Shown here in pieces: positions 7,763 through 16,146 of a stretch of 26,218 nt of DNA (its first letter is position 1; every line of letters starts with the position of its first letter). A program made the translations under genes and the position numbers. Source of the stretch: a virus; IMG/VR virus record IMGVR_UViG_3300013093_000236, positions 1 to 26,218 of that record; one strand, written 5' to 3'. The notes beneath the pieces are model-generated. The model was not told the origin of the DNA, did no database searches, and saw only the letters and a program-made list of their open reading frames with translations.

Positions 7763-8701
7763 TGTATTTTGCGTTTGGTTTGTATCCTTGTTTTCTGATA
7801 GTTCAATAGCGCGGGCAATTACTGCTTCCAGATTGCCGATATTGTCAATTAATCCGTTTTCAATTGCTGCTTCTGCGAGGTAAACTTTGCCTGTCAATGG
7901 CTCCTGATATACTTTTTCGCCAATCGTTACATCGGTGAGTTTCAATCTGCCCGCTCTGCGTTCTTTTACGCTCGACATAAATATGTCATCGGTCGGATTT
8001 AGTACGCTGGCCCTGATTGCTGAAAAATCTCCGGCTATTGCCTGGAAATAATCCATGTTTTTGTCTGGGCTGGTATCGGCATTGATGTAGATATCCTGAT
8101 ATCCTGCCTGATCCATTGCCTTTGAATCGTCAAAGAATGTTACAGCAACACCAATCGAGCCTATTTCAACGGTTTTATGCGTTGCCCATAACTCATTGGC
8201 TGAACACCCTATCCAATATGCTGCGCTTGCAATCATGCCTTCTGAAAGGGCTACAATTGGCTTTTGCTGACTAAGGGATGCAATCAAATCGGCAAATTCG
8301 CCTGTTCCTTCAACACTCCCCCCGCCTGAATTGATAAGTAATACTACCGCTTCAATCTGTGGGCTGTCGATTGCTGCCTTTACCCATTCGCTGAGAGTAT
8401 CAGTACCGGGACTACCGCAATAATCATATTTCATGATAGTGCCACAAATAGGAATAATTGCGACCGATCCCGAATCTGCTGCTGCGAAAATATCCGCGCC
8501 TGTATCGTCAGCGTCCCAATATCCGCCTGCCATTGTCATAGCAAACGGCATATCCATTTTAGGCTCTTCCATATCGGAAATTGCTCCCGACATATCCCCT
8601 GAAAGGAATTTAACCGCCCTTTGGCGTTCTACCATTGCAGTACGGGGTTCAATCAACCACTTCCCACGACTGATAGCCGAAGCGAGTTTATTTAGTTTCA
8701 T
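7136..8701 (-). CDS. S49-type prohead protease fused to scaffold
   Basis: The protein has 521 residues. Residues about 78-295 form an SppA/S49 serine peptidase domain. VAIIPICGTI starts the fold, NSGGGSVEG (124-132) forms the oxyanion region, the nucleophile is probably Ser159 in MIASAAYW, and the general base is probably Lys214, placed 55 residues later as in bacterial SppA (52). From about residue 310 on the protein is low-complexity. It has an acidic stretch (about 360-410, many D/E) and then a coiled coil (AEIAAMKEAHEKQLAILNAE and beyond), ending basic. This is the lambda C/Nu3 arrangement of protease and scaffold in one gene. The enzyme would act inside the prohead to digest the scaffold. 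The gene precedes the capsid gene directly. Confidence 0.85.
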   Translation of the reverse strand: MKLNKLASAISRGKWLIEPRTAMVERQRAVKFLSGDMSGAISDMEEPKMDMPFAMTMAGGYWDADDTGADIFAAADSGSVAIIPICGTIMKYDYCGSPGTDTLSEWVKAAIDSPQIEAVVLLINSGGGSVEGTGEFADLIASLSQQKPIVALSEGMIASAAYWIGCSANELWATHKTVEIGSIGVAVTFFDDSKAMDQAGYQDIYINADTSPDKNMDYFQAIAGDFSAIRASVLNPTDDIFMSSVKERRAGRLKLTDVTIGEKVYQEPLTGKVYLAEAAIENGLIDNIGNLEAVIARAIELSENKDTNQTQNTMSNNKNAQEAAQEQPKLSKWDKLINFLSGMKAEEIAEQSAAEEVPAAAPVADDDEEMKKPQEESPEMDGGGNEDENDEIDENDPNDIDDPEKDDAKDDIEINGKSVSGSDLAAIKAEIAAMKEAHEKQLAILNAELQAKNEQIAKTAEEVKKEIKSTFVPKQSSRADRMGVQETELDKVAAKKLAPKEGSIAESVFRNSIAKAASRKK

Positions 8702-8773
8702 TAGGGGTATTAAAATGCTTTCTGTAAAAATCGGGAATATTTACGCGGGCGGAGGTGTCACTGTTTTGACAGT

Positions 8774-8808
8774 AAAAAGCCCGGAGTTGGGAGCTGCCGG
8801 GACTTTTT
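8774..8808 (-). terminator. Intrinsic terminator between tRNA and head genes
   Basis: On the minus strand, AAAAAG plus CCCGG pairs with CCGGG plus CTTTTT around a 12-base loop, with one bulged T. The stem ends in TTTTT, so this is a good rho-independent terminator for transcripts coming from the tRNA. The A-run/T-run symmetry makes it work in both directions. A small perfect inverted repeat, ACTGT-tttg-ACAGT (8760-8773), follows at once on the side of the head genes and could be an operator. Confidence 0.7.
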
Positions 8809-8843
8809 AATTAACCAATTATAAAACCTGATGAAGAAGAGAG

Positions 8844-8916
8844 TTGCGGGAACATGACTCGAACATGCGACCTTCTGGTTATGAGCCAGACGAGCTACCA
8901 ACTGCTCCATCCCACA
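8844..8916 (-). tRNA. tRNA-Met (anticodon CAT)
   Basis: A complete 73-base cloverleaf can be drawn. The acceptor stem is TGTGGGA/TCCCGCA (one G-T pair). The D stem is GAGC/GCTC. The anticodon stem is TCTGG/CCAGA with loop CTCATAA and anticodon CAT at 8883-8881. The T stem is GCATG/CATGT with loop TTCGAGT, and the discriminator base is A. CCA is not encoded, since CTC follows. The anticodon CAT also fits tRNA-Ile2 after lysidine modification, but the overall sequence looks like an elongator tRNA-Met. It stands alone between tail and head genes, with a promoter candidate upstream and a terminator downstream. Confidence 0.93.
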
Positions 8917-8994
8917 ATTTAATTAAGCCCTGCCAAACGCTGGGCTAATTACCTATCCTTTGCAGATCGAAAATCTACTGATCCGGTGTGAACC

Positions 8995-9025
8995 CAAAGC
9001 TAAAAATAATTTATGCCTTATGCAA
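8995..9025 (-). promoter_or_regulatory. Bacteroidota-type promoter upstream of the tRNA
   Basis: On the minus strand a TTG (9025-9023) is followed by 20 bases and then TAGCTTTG (9002-8995). This fits the published Bacteroidota consensus of a -33 TTG and a -7 TAnnTTTG at 19-21 bases spacing. Transcription would start near 8988, about 70 bases before the tRNA. With the terminator at 8774-8808 this makes a self-contained tRNA transcription unit. Confidence 0.5.
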
Positions 9026-9040
9026 CATTTAAGCATAATT

Positions 9041-9289
9041 TTATTTAACACAAGCCCCGCTAAAACTCCTAACCGCCCGCCAAATAGTACTTTCGTCTTT
9101 CCTGAATTTTATTTCTGCCTCGAGTATTGCTTGATTTTTGCTTATTCCCCGGCTTTTCATTTGAGCATCAATCCAAAGGTAAATCTCACGGTAAACAAAA
9201 ACTTTTGTGGTGATGAATCCAGCCTTATACATTTCTGTAAAAGTGCCATCGTCAAATAAAGCATTCGCAACTCTTATATCCATTGGCAT
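9041..9289 (-). CDS. Small helix-turn-helix protein
   Basis: This 82-residue protein has a C-terminal half (about 46-77: RGISKNQAILEAEIKFRKDE, then STIWRAVRSF) with the spacing of a helix-turn-helix. The second helix contains STIWRAVR, as in resolvase-type or transposase-type DNA-binding domains. The N-terminal half (VANALFDDGTFTEMYKAGFI) is unassigned. It starts 3 bases after the stop of the large tail gene and is followed by the tRNA promoter candidate. It could regulate late or head transcription, but no target is visible. The ATG at 9289 is chosen because it gives the tight spacing. A second ATG lies two codons inside. Confidence 0.6.
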   Translation of the reverse strand: MPMDIRVANALFDDGTFTEMYKAGFITTKVFVYREIYLWIDAQMKSRGISKNQAILEAEIKFRKDESTIWRAVRSFSGACVK

Positions 9290-9292
9290 TGG

Positions 9293-11359
9293 TTAGTATA
9301 TCTTTATCAATTCAACTTTACACGGTACACCTTTTACCCAGCTATCAATTTTATTTATGTAGTAGTAGCTATTATCCTGCTGCACGTAAACCGGCACGAA
9401 TAGATCCAGTTCGTAAATATCGCGCGGGGTCAGCATGAAATATCTGGTTACTTTCTTTGCACGCGACAGAACCCCTTGTAATTCTGTCCAGTATTTTGTC
9501 TTGAATCCTGGCAATATCCCTGTTACCCCCGGCTTATCTGAATAGCACAAATTACAAGCGCCATCTGGTTTATAGAAATAGGGGATGCTGATAGTAGTAT
9601 TTTGCAATACGATTGTATTTGCCGGGTCTGAATATCCGGCATCATTATCGGCCAGCGTTACTATTTCAGTCGGTGCCAATGTGTATTTCTGATCTACCAA
9701 TATTCTCGGTGCGCTGCCAACACTAAATGCATCAGTGCTATTGGGATCGCTCATGCGGGCAGTTGTACCACCATAAAATGGCCTTTGTAAACTTGGTCCG
9801 AACTGCGATTGAAACAATACCCCGACAGGATTGCCGGGATTCAATGTTTTATCGTCAACGGTAATCACATCATCAGCAAAATATCTCGGCATAAAAGTAA
9901 TCGGAATGGCGCTATCCTGCTGATATTGCATTTTGTTTACCTGATTGTAACTGCCGAGCTGGAACGTTGTCTGCTTGCCCATATTCACGCATTTATTCGT
10001 CCAATCCTTAGCATTGGGGATATTCGCCACAATATCCTTAAATGAGGCAAATGCAATCTGCTTAGTAACCAAATTGGCTTGGCATATTGTTCCAAATCGC
10101 TGCAAAGTATCCTTTAGTAAATCGGTCATGCCAATATCCGGGAATATTCTTTCGCATTGTACCGTTTGCCCCCATAATACATCCTGCTGGCTGGTAATAA
10201 ATTGAAATTGCGCCCCGGCTAATACTTGAAAGTAAGTATATGTGCTACCTTGCACCCCATAAGTAACAGTAATCTTTGTTTCCGGCGCTAACTGTGCATC
10301 ATAGCTGATATTTATAGGGAATGTTTTCTGATACCTTCCACCACCGAGAGAAATTTGCGATGGATCGTTATTTACAATCTCGAACCTTTGCGATGTAACC
10401 GTTCCTAATGGATAACCAGGTACCGCAACACCGATATCAATATGCACCATCGAAGGATATTTACCCGTTGGGATACCTTGCAATATTAATGTTCCGAATA
10501 CGTGAATCGTTCCTTCGAGGTTTTCAGTAAATGGCCCCAATACTTGCTGATTGAATGGTATTGTACCTGCATAAGCACTGCCAGGATATGATATAAATTG
10601 CTGACTAAGCGGGTTGTTTGTTACTGACAGCGTCCCCGTGCTATTTTGAAAATCAGAACCATGTTCAAAGCTACTGCTTGACATCGGTATAAGTAACTTT
10701 TGATACAATGGATCCCGCATCAAAGAACTGCGCGAAGTGTCAACAGAATATCCCGCGCTTGCAATAATCAAATCAATAGCCGTATGTAAAAAGAATGAAG
10801 GCCGCATGTTACGGCAGTTGATTTGTCCTGTAAATGGTGTAAGTGGTAATGAAGATGCGCCGTAATCAATAAGCGGATATATCCAGCCATCTGTTTTATT
10901 TTGGCTGCCTGCAACTGCTGGCACTCCCCATGTATGGTCATAAGGCTTCCACAATAGCCGGGAACCATACCCGCTTGCAATTGATGTGCTATCACCCATT
11001 TCGTGAATGGAATAACCAATTGCATCAAAGAAATCTGTATTGCCCGATATTACCTGAATATCAATTGTATCATCATTTACTTGCCGTATTTCAGCAAATC
11101 CAGATGGAATAACTTCAATGCCTGATATGGTAAGTTTTGCGGGGAATGGCCGATATGGTGCAATCGTAGTAAACTGCACCCCACTTGGCAATCCGAATAT
11201 TACCCGATTCCTATTTGTAAGCGGTATTTTAAACTGATTGCTGGTATTGCCATTTGCTGTACTTACATCAGCAAGATCGTTTATCTGATAAGTAAGCGCC
11301 GGTAAATATTCTCCCAAATCAACCAATTGGCTATTGATATATAGTTGTATCTCTTGCAT
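9293..11359 (-). CDS. Large distal tail/baseplate-like protein
   Basis: The protein has 688 residues and lies directly after the tape measure gene, where distal tail and baseplate hub genes normally sit. The N-terminus (IQLYINSQLVDLGEYLPALT, then YQINDLADVSTANGNTSNQF and KIPLTNRNRVIFG) resembles a family of large Bacteroidota phage tail proteins that begin with a tail-tube-like ring domain. The middle is beta-rich (ITVTYGVQGSTYTYFQVLAG), and the end (TPRDIYELDLFVPVYVQQDN, SYYYINKIDSW, VELIKIY) looks like a beta-sandwich. I see no enzymatic motif. The exact role (distal tail protein or hub) is inferred from position. Confidence 0.6.
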   Translation of the reverse strand: MQEIQLYINSQLVDLGEYLPALTYQINDLADVSTANGNTSNQFKIPLTNRNRVIFGLPSGVQFTTIAPYRPFPAKLTISGIEVIPSGFAEIRQVNDDTIDIQVISGNTDFFDAIGYSIHEMGDSTSIASGYGSRLLWKPYDHTWGVPAVAGSQNKTDGWIYPLIDYGASSLPLTPFTGQINCRNMRPSFFLHTAIDLIIASAGYSVDTSRSSLMRDPLYQKLLIPMSSSSFEHGSDFQNSTGTLSVTNNPLSQQFISYPGSAYAGTIPFNQQVLGPFTENLEGTIHVFGTLILQGIPTGKYPSMVHIDIGVAVPGYPLGTVTSQRFEIVNNDPSQISLGGGRYQKTFPINISYDAQLAPETKITVTYGVQGSTYTYFQVLAGAQFQFITSQQDVLWGQTVQCERIFPDIGMTDLLKDTLQRFGTICQANLVTKQIAFASFKDIVANIPNAKDWTNKCVNMGKQTTFQLGSYNQVNKMQYQQDSAIPITFMPRYFADDVITVDDKTLNPGNPVGVLFQSQFGPSLQRPFYGGTTARMSDPNSTDAFSVGSAPRILVDQKYTLAPTEIVTLADNDAGYSDPANTIVLQNTTISIPYFYKPDGACNLCYSDKPGVTGILPGFKTKYWTELQGVLSRAKKVTRYFMLTPRDIYELDLFVPVYVQQDNSYYYINKIDSWVKGVPCKVELIKIY

Positions 11360-11373
11360 TTCGATTCCGGGAA

Positions 11374-14300
11374 TTAGTGGGTTACGCGGTCGAGTACTGT
11401 GGCCTTCACTTGTTGCTGATAGTTGATATCCTTCACATCAACTACCGGATTTGGCATGTTCATTACCGCATTAGAAATAACAGCACCCAGCGCGTTTAAA
11501 TCTTCGGAGTGCATCCTTGCTGCAACAGGTAATGCCTGGCGCAATCCATTATCAGGAGTTGGCAGATAACTACCAATTACACCACCCGATGCAAATGCCT
11601 GCTTGCCCCTTGTTGATGCAAACGCAACACCACCACCATATTCATTGATTGCCGATAGTAGCGGCCCGAATATCGCCGTTGATTTAGCATTGATAACGCT
11701 TTCGCCATTGGATAGCCGCGCATTCACACTATCACTTGTTCCCGTTCCGGGTCCTGATACTGGCCCATTACCAACATGAACGCCACCTGTTGCGTATGCT
11801 GGAGGTTTTTGAGCAGCGATAGCAGCAAGTTCAAGGGCGCCTTCAGCAATAATGAATGGCTCTGCTGCCGCGCCTGCAATTGGGCCTAATTCAGCAAATG
11901 TTTTCATAACAGCCTCGGCAGTATTGATAATTGTTTTGGTAATTGCCAATGCTTGTTCCTGCTTGAATTGCTTCTGTTTGGCTTTACCTTCCTGAACCCG
12001 ATATTTTTCCTCGATTGCAGCACGCTGGGTATTTGTAAGTGATGCATTATTTAATTCAAATGTCTTTTCGCGATTCATTGCGGCCATTTTGTATTCAAAC
12101 TCGCTTGCCATTGCATTTTTAATAATATCAAATGCGGCATTTTGAATAAGCCCAGCCCATTGCATAGCTTTCTGCATTTCCTTTCGCCTGTATTCATCAT
12201 TCAACGCCTGGCTTGCATCCAAATACTGCTGCTCCAATACTAACTTTTCGGCATTTGTCAATCTTTCATTGCTTACTTCGGCATTGTATTTATCAAGTAA
12301 TGCTTTCTGTTCAGCATCCAATAATGCTTTATCTGCTGAATTGGTGCCCGATTTATCGGCTCGTTTTGCCTGAAATACAGCTACCTGATCATTTAGTTCA
12401 GTCTGCCGGTCATTATATGCCTTTTGTATTTCGGCTTTTTGCTTTTCAAATGCATTAATTTTTCCGAGCCATATATCTTGCGCGTTACTCAGCAAATTAG
12501 TGAGCTGGCTATAATGTTCTTTCAATGCGGATTTTTCGTCACCTTGCGCCTGATTATATTGCGCCTTTACCATTGCGAGCTGTTCGCTAAGATCGTCATG
12601 CTGCTTTTTGTATTCTTGTGCTGCGATAGTTTCCTGCTCATCAACATTTGCCAACTGCTGCTGCAATACATTACGCATTGCTGAAATACGCAACTTTACA
12701 ATCTCATCTTCGCCTTTTTGAACTTGTTCTGCTACTTTTTTGTAGTAATCAGTTACCAATCGTTCACGGTCTGCATCTGCACCTTGCTTGTATGTATCGA
12801 TAAGCCCTTCCGCGCTGCTGATATTAAGAGCATATTGCGCTTTTGCTGCCGGGGATTTGCTTTTCGCGCTCAATTCCTGTTGCTTACGAATAAATTCTTG
12901 CTGTTTAAATATCAATTGGCGATAATGCTCATCGACTGTAGAAAGCTCTTTGCCAAAAGCATCCATTTGATCCTGGGCCATTTTCACCAATGCAGCTTGC
13001 CTTTCGTTTGCAAGTTGTTCGCCTGCACGAATTGCCTCTTCAAGTTCCTGTTTTGCTTTTTCGGCTTCCGCATCAGCTTTCATTTGCCTTGCATCCAGCC
13101 TATTCTGCGCCCGATCTTCGGTAGTTTCTTTAAATCTTTCGGCTGATGTTTGTGCTTCCTGTGCTTTTTGTATTGCAGCCAAACTACTGCCAGCGCCATT
13201 TTGATTTGCAAGGCCATGTATTTTATCCAAATATGCAGCATAAGCAATTCCCTTCTCGCGCAATTGCTGGATTTCGTCTGCGGTAAAATTTCTACCCGCA
13301 ACTGCTGACCTTACTGCCAATTCATATTCCGCATCAGCTATTTTTTTGCGCTGTTCGTATGATTGCGATGCTATTGCTTGTATTTGATTGAAATAGTCTT
13401 GTTCTTGTTCGGGAGTATTGCGCCTGTTACGCATCTTCAATTGCAAATCGGCAATGGCTGCATCAGCTTTGGCATTTGCTACTTCCAATATGCCTGCACT
13501 TCTCGCTAAATCCTGAAACTGTTGCTTTAATGCCGAGCCCTCTTTATAGGCCATACCCAAACTACTAAAGAAATCAGCCCATTTTTGCTTGAATTTATCG
13601 AAATTGTCATCCAAATGCTCATCCTGAAAGTTCGCTACAAATTGAGTCCAAACATTGCTTAACCCCGATGATACACGCTCTAATCTTTCTGCATTCGGCG
13701 TGATTTTAGCTAATGCAGCGCCAAATGCCACAACTACCGTAATAGCTGCAGCAATCCCTGCAACAACGCCCGCTATTGATCCTCCTAATGCTTCCGTTCC
13801 CGATACCGCTGCCGTTTCAGAGGCCGTCATGCCGTTAAAGCTCGATGTTGCCGACTGCAGGATTGTATTGAACTGCGTAAATCCAGGCGCAATCTTACCC
13901 AATACGCCATTTAGTCCGGACAGCACACTCGAATAATTACCTACATTGCGCTGATGGTTCCCGAGCTGAGCGTCAAATTTCTTTAACTGAGCATTGAGGG
14001 TATTGTATTGTGCAATTTGTTGCTGAATAGCAGGGTTACTGCTGGTAAACCCGCCTTCAGCCGATTTGATTGCCCGACCCAACGCTGTAAGCTGCTTTTG
14101 CGCGGCATCATAACTACCAACAGCGGCCTCTGTTGCTTGCTTGCTTTGCTTCAGGGCCTGATTAGCTTCGAGTATTGCTGTGCGCTTCTGCTGATATTCA
14201 GTTCGCGACTTTTGTGTTGCAACCCGTTCCTTTGCATATTCCGCATTTGCCTCGCTGGTAGCCGCTTTAGCTGCCGCAACTGCTGCCTTTAGATTTTTAA

Positions 14301-14412
14301 TTTCTGTCGCGGCGTTCTTTGCATCCTGCTGCAATTGTTGCATTGCGGATTGCGCGTCCTGATTGGCAATATCAATCTGAACGAGAACCTGTTTATTTAA
14401 ATCGTCTGCCAT
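11374..14412 (-). CDS. Tail tape measure protein
   Basis: The protein has 1012 residues and is mostly alpha-helical. Long coiled coils cover about 15-150 and 290-800, rich in A, Q, K and E. A hydrophobic segment at about 211-235 (GSIAGVVAGIAAAITVVVAF) could cross the host inner membrane during DNA entry. The C-terminal part has GTGTSDSVNARLSNGESVIN, a motif common near the end of tape measure proteins. The protein sets tail length. At the usual rule of about 0.15 nm per residue this one would specify a tail near 150 nm, which suggests a siphovirus. No lysozyme or peptidase domain is evident. The gene follows two small genes and precedes the large tail protein. Confidence 0.88.
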   Translation of the reverse strand: MADDLNKQVLVQIDIANQDAQSAMQQLQQDAKNAATEIKNLKAAVAAAKAATSEANAEYAKERVATQKSRTEYQQKRTAILEANQALKQSKQATEAAVGSYDAAQKQLTALGRAIKSAEGGFTSSNPAIQQQIAQYNTLNAQLKKFDAQLGNHQRNVGNYSSVLSGLNGVLGKIAPGFTQFNTILQSATSSFNGMTASETAAVSGTEALGGSIAGVVAGIAAAITVVVAFGAALAKITPNAERLERVSSGLSNVWTQFVANFQDEHLDDNFDKFKQKWADFFSSLGMAYKEGSALKQQFQDLARSAGILEVANAKADAAIADLQLKMRNRRNTPEQEQDYFNQIQAIASQSYEQRKKIADAEYELAVRSAVAGRNFTADEIQQLREKGIAYAAYLDKIHGLANQNGAGSSLAAIQKAQEAQTSAERFKETTEDRAQNRLDARQMKADAEAEKAKQELEEAIRAGEQLANERQAALVKMAQDQMDAFGKELSTVDEHYRQLIFKQQEFIRKQQELSAKSKSPAAKAQYALNISSAEGLIDTYKQGADADRERLVTDYYKKVAEQVQKGEDEIVKLRISAMRNVLQQQLANVDEQETIAAQEYKKQHDDLSEQLAMVKAQYNQAQGDEKSALKEHYSQLTNLLSNAQDIWLGKINAFEKQKAEIQKAYNDRQTELNDQVAVFQAKRADKSGTNSADKALLDAEQKALLDKYNAEVSNERLTNAEKLVLEQQYLDASQALNDEYRRKEMQKAMQWAGLIQNAAFDIIKNAMASEFEYKMAAMNREKTFELNNASLTNTQRAAIEEKYRVQEGKAKQKQFKQEQALAITKTIINTAEAVMKTFAELGPIAGAAAEPFIIAEGALELAAIAAQKPPAYATGGVHVGNGPVSGPGTGTSDSVNARLSNGESVINAKSTAIFGPLLSAINEYGGGVAFASTRGKQAFASGGVIGSYLPTPDNGLRQALPVAARMHSEDLNALGAVISNAVMNMPNPVVDVKDINYQQQVKATVLDRVTH

Positions 14413-14432
14413 TGTGGGTCTGGGGTTACGGG

Positions 14433-14765
14433 TTACAGGGTGTTATTATATGCAAGTGTGGGGTTAAAATCAATATCAAGTTTCGGCATACCCGTGTCTG
14501 AAATGCTAAATGTAGCCGTCATCAAAAATGCTTGCTCATTGCTACCGAATTTATAATAATAGTTCGTTTGGTTTTTACCAGCCGGTGAAGCATGCAAATG
14601 CTCAATCGATTCCTCAATAGGAACACCCCGATGGATGCAGAACCGCCTAAATACATTCATGAGGTTTTCGCGCTCTGTATTCGTTCGCCATGCCATCACT
14701 TCTTCGGTGATTTTATGCATTATCTGCACATGCTCGGGCTGCTGTTGCTCTTCGGGGTGTTCCAT
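14433..14765 (-). CDS. Small protein upstream of the tape measure
   Basis: This 110-residue protein reads from ATG 14765 (MEHPEEQQQPEHVQIMHKIT). A longer version from 14858 would overlap the upstream gene by 89 bases and start with a basic, out-of-frame shadow sequence, so the shorter start is preferred. The N-terminus is charged and helical (MAWRTNTERENLMNVFRRFC), and the C-terminal half appears to be beta-strands (QAFLMTATFSISDTGMPKLD). Its position directly before the tape measure is where tail assembly chaperones usually lie, but I see no homology. Function unknown. Confidence 0.65.
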   Translation of the reverse strand: MEHPEEQQQPEHVQIMHKITEEVMAWRTNTERENLMNVFRRFCIHRGVPIEESIEHLHASPAGKNQTNYYYKFGSNEQAFLMTATFSISDTGMPKLDIDFNPTLAYNNTL

Positions 14766-14769
14766 TGTG

Positions 14770-15171
14770 TTATTCGGTGATTTCAGATTCCGACTTTGCT
14801 TTACGCGAATATTTGCGTTTTGCTTTTTCCTCGGCGGGTTGTTCGCTGTCATCAGCATCTTCGCTGTCCGTCTCAGCCGAAAAACTTACCTCGTCGCCAA
14901 TCGATACGCCTTCATCTACAAGTTCGGGATTGTTATCCAAATCTTCCTGAGTGATGGTGTGTTCGATTTCGGGTTCGGTATCTTCCGGGGCTTCGGTTTC
15001 AGGCCATTCGAAAGTCGAAGGTGCTTCCTCATCATCGATTGGGGTGTAAACTTCCTCCGCGTCATCTGACCCGTGCTGGGCGATTCGCGTGATATGCGCA
15101 TGTAGGGACTGCGCTTCCCATTTGTTTAATTTTAACCCCGACTTTACGAGGTCTGCGTGTGTTAGGTGCAT
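14770..15171 (-). CDS. Acidic protein of unknown function
   Basis: The protein has 133 residues. A short N-terminal segment (about 1-35) with MHLTHADLVKSGLKLNKWEA is followed by a long acidic, low-complexity stretch (about 37-113, dominated by D, E, S, T and P). It then ends in a basic cluster (KAKRKYSRKAK). Such acidic-then-basic tails occur in phage assembly proteins and scaffolds. Lying two genes before the tape measure, it could be a tail assembly factor. That is inference from position only. Confidence 0.6.
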   Translation of the reverse strand: MHLTHADLVKSGLKLNKWEAQSLHAHITRIAQHGSDDAEEVYTPIDDEEAPSTFEWPETEAPEDTEPEIEHTITQEDLDNNPELVDEGVSIGDEVSFSAETDSEDADDSEQPAEEKAKRKYSRKAKSESEITE

Positions 15172-15176
15172 GGTGA

Positions 15177-15473
15177 TTAACCCTCCTTTGTAAACAACGG
15201 CTTTTGGTTTCTCAATGGCCGCGTATGATGAATAACTTTGTTACCTATTACCTGAAATATCCTTTTGCTGCCATTGGTTGGCTTCCGCGCGATTGCAGGT
15301 ATCCCCAATCGTTCGGGTTTAGTTTCGAGCCTGCGCATTATTGGGAAATTCAGCAATGCTGACCCCGCCGGGGTGAATCCCCTCCGATACGCTGGCGTTC
15401 CTTCCGGATACTCAAATGCAACCTGTCGCGTCCTGCGATTAATTGCCGTTATTCTTTCGCCTTTTGGATTCAT
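15177..15473 (-). CDS. Basic protein of unknown function
   Basis: This is a 98-residue, strongly basic protein with many Arg and Lys residues (ITAINRRTRQVAFEYPEGTP, then RRLETKPERLGIPAIARKP). It starts inside the stop codon of the preceding gene (ATGA) and ends 5 bases before the next start. I do not recognise a domain. It sits in the late tail operon between the lysis-like genes and the tape measure. Confidence 0.55.
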   Translation of the reverse strand: MNPKGERITAINRRTRQVAFEYPEGTPAYRRGFTPAGSALLNFPIMRRLETKPERLGIPAIARKPTNGSKRIFQVIGNKVIHHTRPLRNQKPLFTKEG

Positions 15474-15820
15474 ATATTGCGGGATGGATGTGATGCCAAA
15501 CTATCGCTGCCTGATGCCGGTATTGCACGCGCGTATATCGCCGACACCTTGCGATGCGATTCCACCAACTGCTCATTCTGCGCCAATACTTCTTTCTGTA
15601 CTTTCGACACTTCACGCAATTGCGCTGCATGGCTGGCTGCAATATCCCGATCAAATTGGATTTGAGTTTTGTTGTTCTCGTATTGTGCCGATTCCCATGC
15701 CTTTATCTCATGCTCAAGAGTAGCAAGTGTCAGGCTTCCGCCTTCCAGGGAAATCCTAATCCGTTTAGCAAATTCCAATCCGCCATCACGGTAATCAAAT
15801 GTATTCAGTTGCTTGGCCAT
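15470..15820 (-). CDS. Coiled-coil protein of unknown function
   Basis: The protein has 116 residues. Residues about 35-90 (ATLEHEIKAWESAQYENNKT, then AASHAAQLREVSKVQKEVLA) form a heptad-like helix, and the end is polar and serine-rich. There is no signal peptide or membrane segment. The start ATG overlaps the upstream stop (TAATG), and its stop overlaps the next start (ATGA), so it belongs to the tightly coupled run of small genes. Function unknown. Confidence 0.55.
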   Translation of the reverse strand: MAKQLNTFDYRDGGLEFAKRIRISLEGGSLTLATLEHEIKAWESAQYENNKTQIQFDRDIAASHAAQLREVSKVQKEVLAQNEQLVESHRKVSAIYARAIPASGSDSLASHPSRNI

Positions 15821-16146
15821 TATTTGCTTCCCCCTTTCGTTACAGGCGCTGGCACAATCTTTCCGCTGTCCAGCTTTACCCGGTTTGGCAAATCTTTCAA
15901 ATATGCCTCAATGCCTTTAAACAATTGCACCTGCTGCTCCGGCTTTGCATTCGGGTCGTACATTTGCAGGCGCTTGTATTCTTGCAATGAGTTCGCTATC
16001 TGCTGAAAGTCAGCCGCCGGAATCGTTACAAAATAATTATACTTCGGGGCAGGCTTACTGGCCGCTTTCACCGTGTCGGGCTTCTTCTGTGCTACCGTAG
16101 CCAATGCTGCAAAGGCTATCAGTAATGTTAATATGGTTTTTTTCAT
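15820..16146 (-). CDS. Exported protein of the lysis-like cassette
   Basis: Read from ATG 16146 this is a 108-residue protein with a clear signal peptide (MKKTILTLLIAFAALATVAQ) and no lipobox cysteine, followed by a charged region with a helix (FQQIANSLQEYKRLQMY) and a Pro/Lys-rich end. A longer reading from 16353 would add 69 residues without coding character and would overlap two genes, so it is rejected. The start overlaps the stop of the 54-residue membrane protein (ATGA). It may be a periplasmic partner in lysis, such as an outer-membrane-directed spanin-like factor. No Rz1-type lipoprotein signal is present, so this is tentative. Confidence 0.6.
   Translation of the reverse strand: MKKTILTLLIAFAALATVAQKKPDTVKAASKPAPKYNYFVTIPAADFQQIANSLQEYKRLQMYDPNAKPEQQVQLFKGIEAYLKDLPNRVKLDSGKIVPAPVTKGGSK

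Noticed and set aside
7257-7883. Plus-strand 208-codon frame, Ser/Ala-rich
   Set aside because: It is the antisense shadow of the acidic scaffold region (GAA/GAT codons read as TTC/ATC) and has no separate support.
8844-8916. tRNA as phage attachment site
   Set aside because: The tRNA is complete and sits inside the late gene block with structural genes on both sides. No integrase and no partial duplicate of its 3' end are visible.
8950-9002. A second tRNA-like anticodon arm (GCAGA-TCGAAAA-TCTAC on the plus strand, anticodon GAA)
   Set aside because: Position 33 is C instead of the invariant T, no T-loop motif (TTCRA) follows at the right distance, and no acceptor stem can be formed. It overlaps the promoter candidate of the real tRNA.
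12718-13146. Plus-strand 142-codon frame, Cys/Phe/Leu-rich
   Set aside because: It is antisense to the coiled-coil part of the tape measure gene. Its composition is that of a reverse reading of Lys/Gln/Glu codons.
14766-14858. Extended N-terminus for the gene before the tape measure (start at 14858)
   Set aside because: It overlaps 89 bases of the acidic-protein gene in another frame. The ATG at 14765 gives normal spacing.
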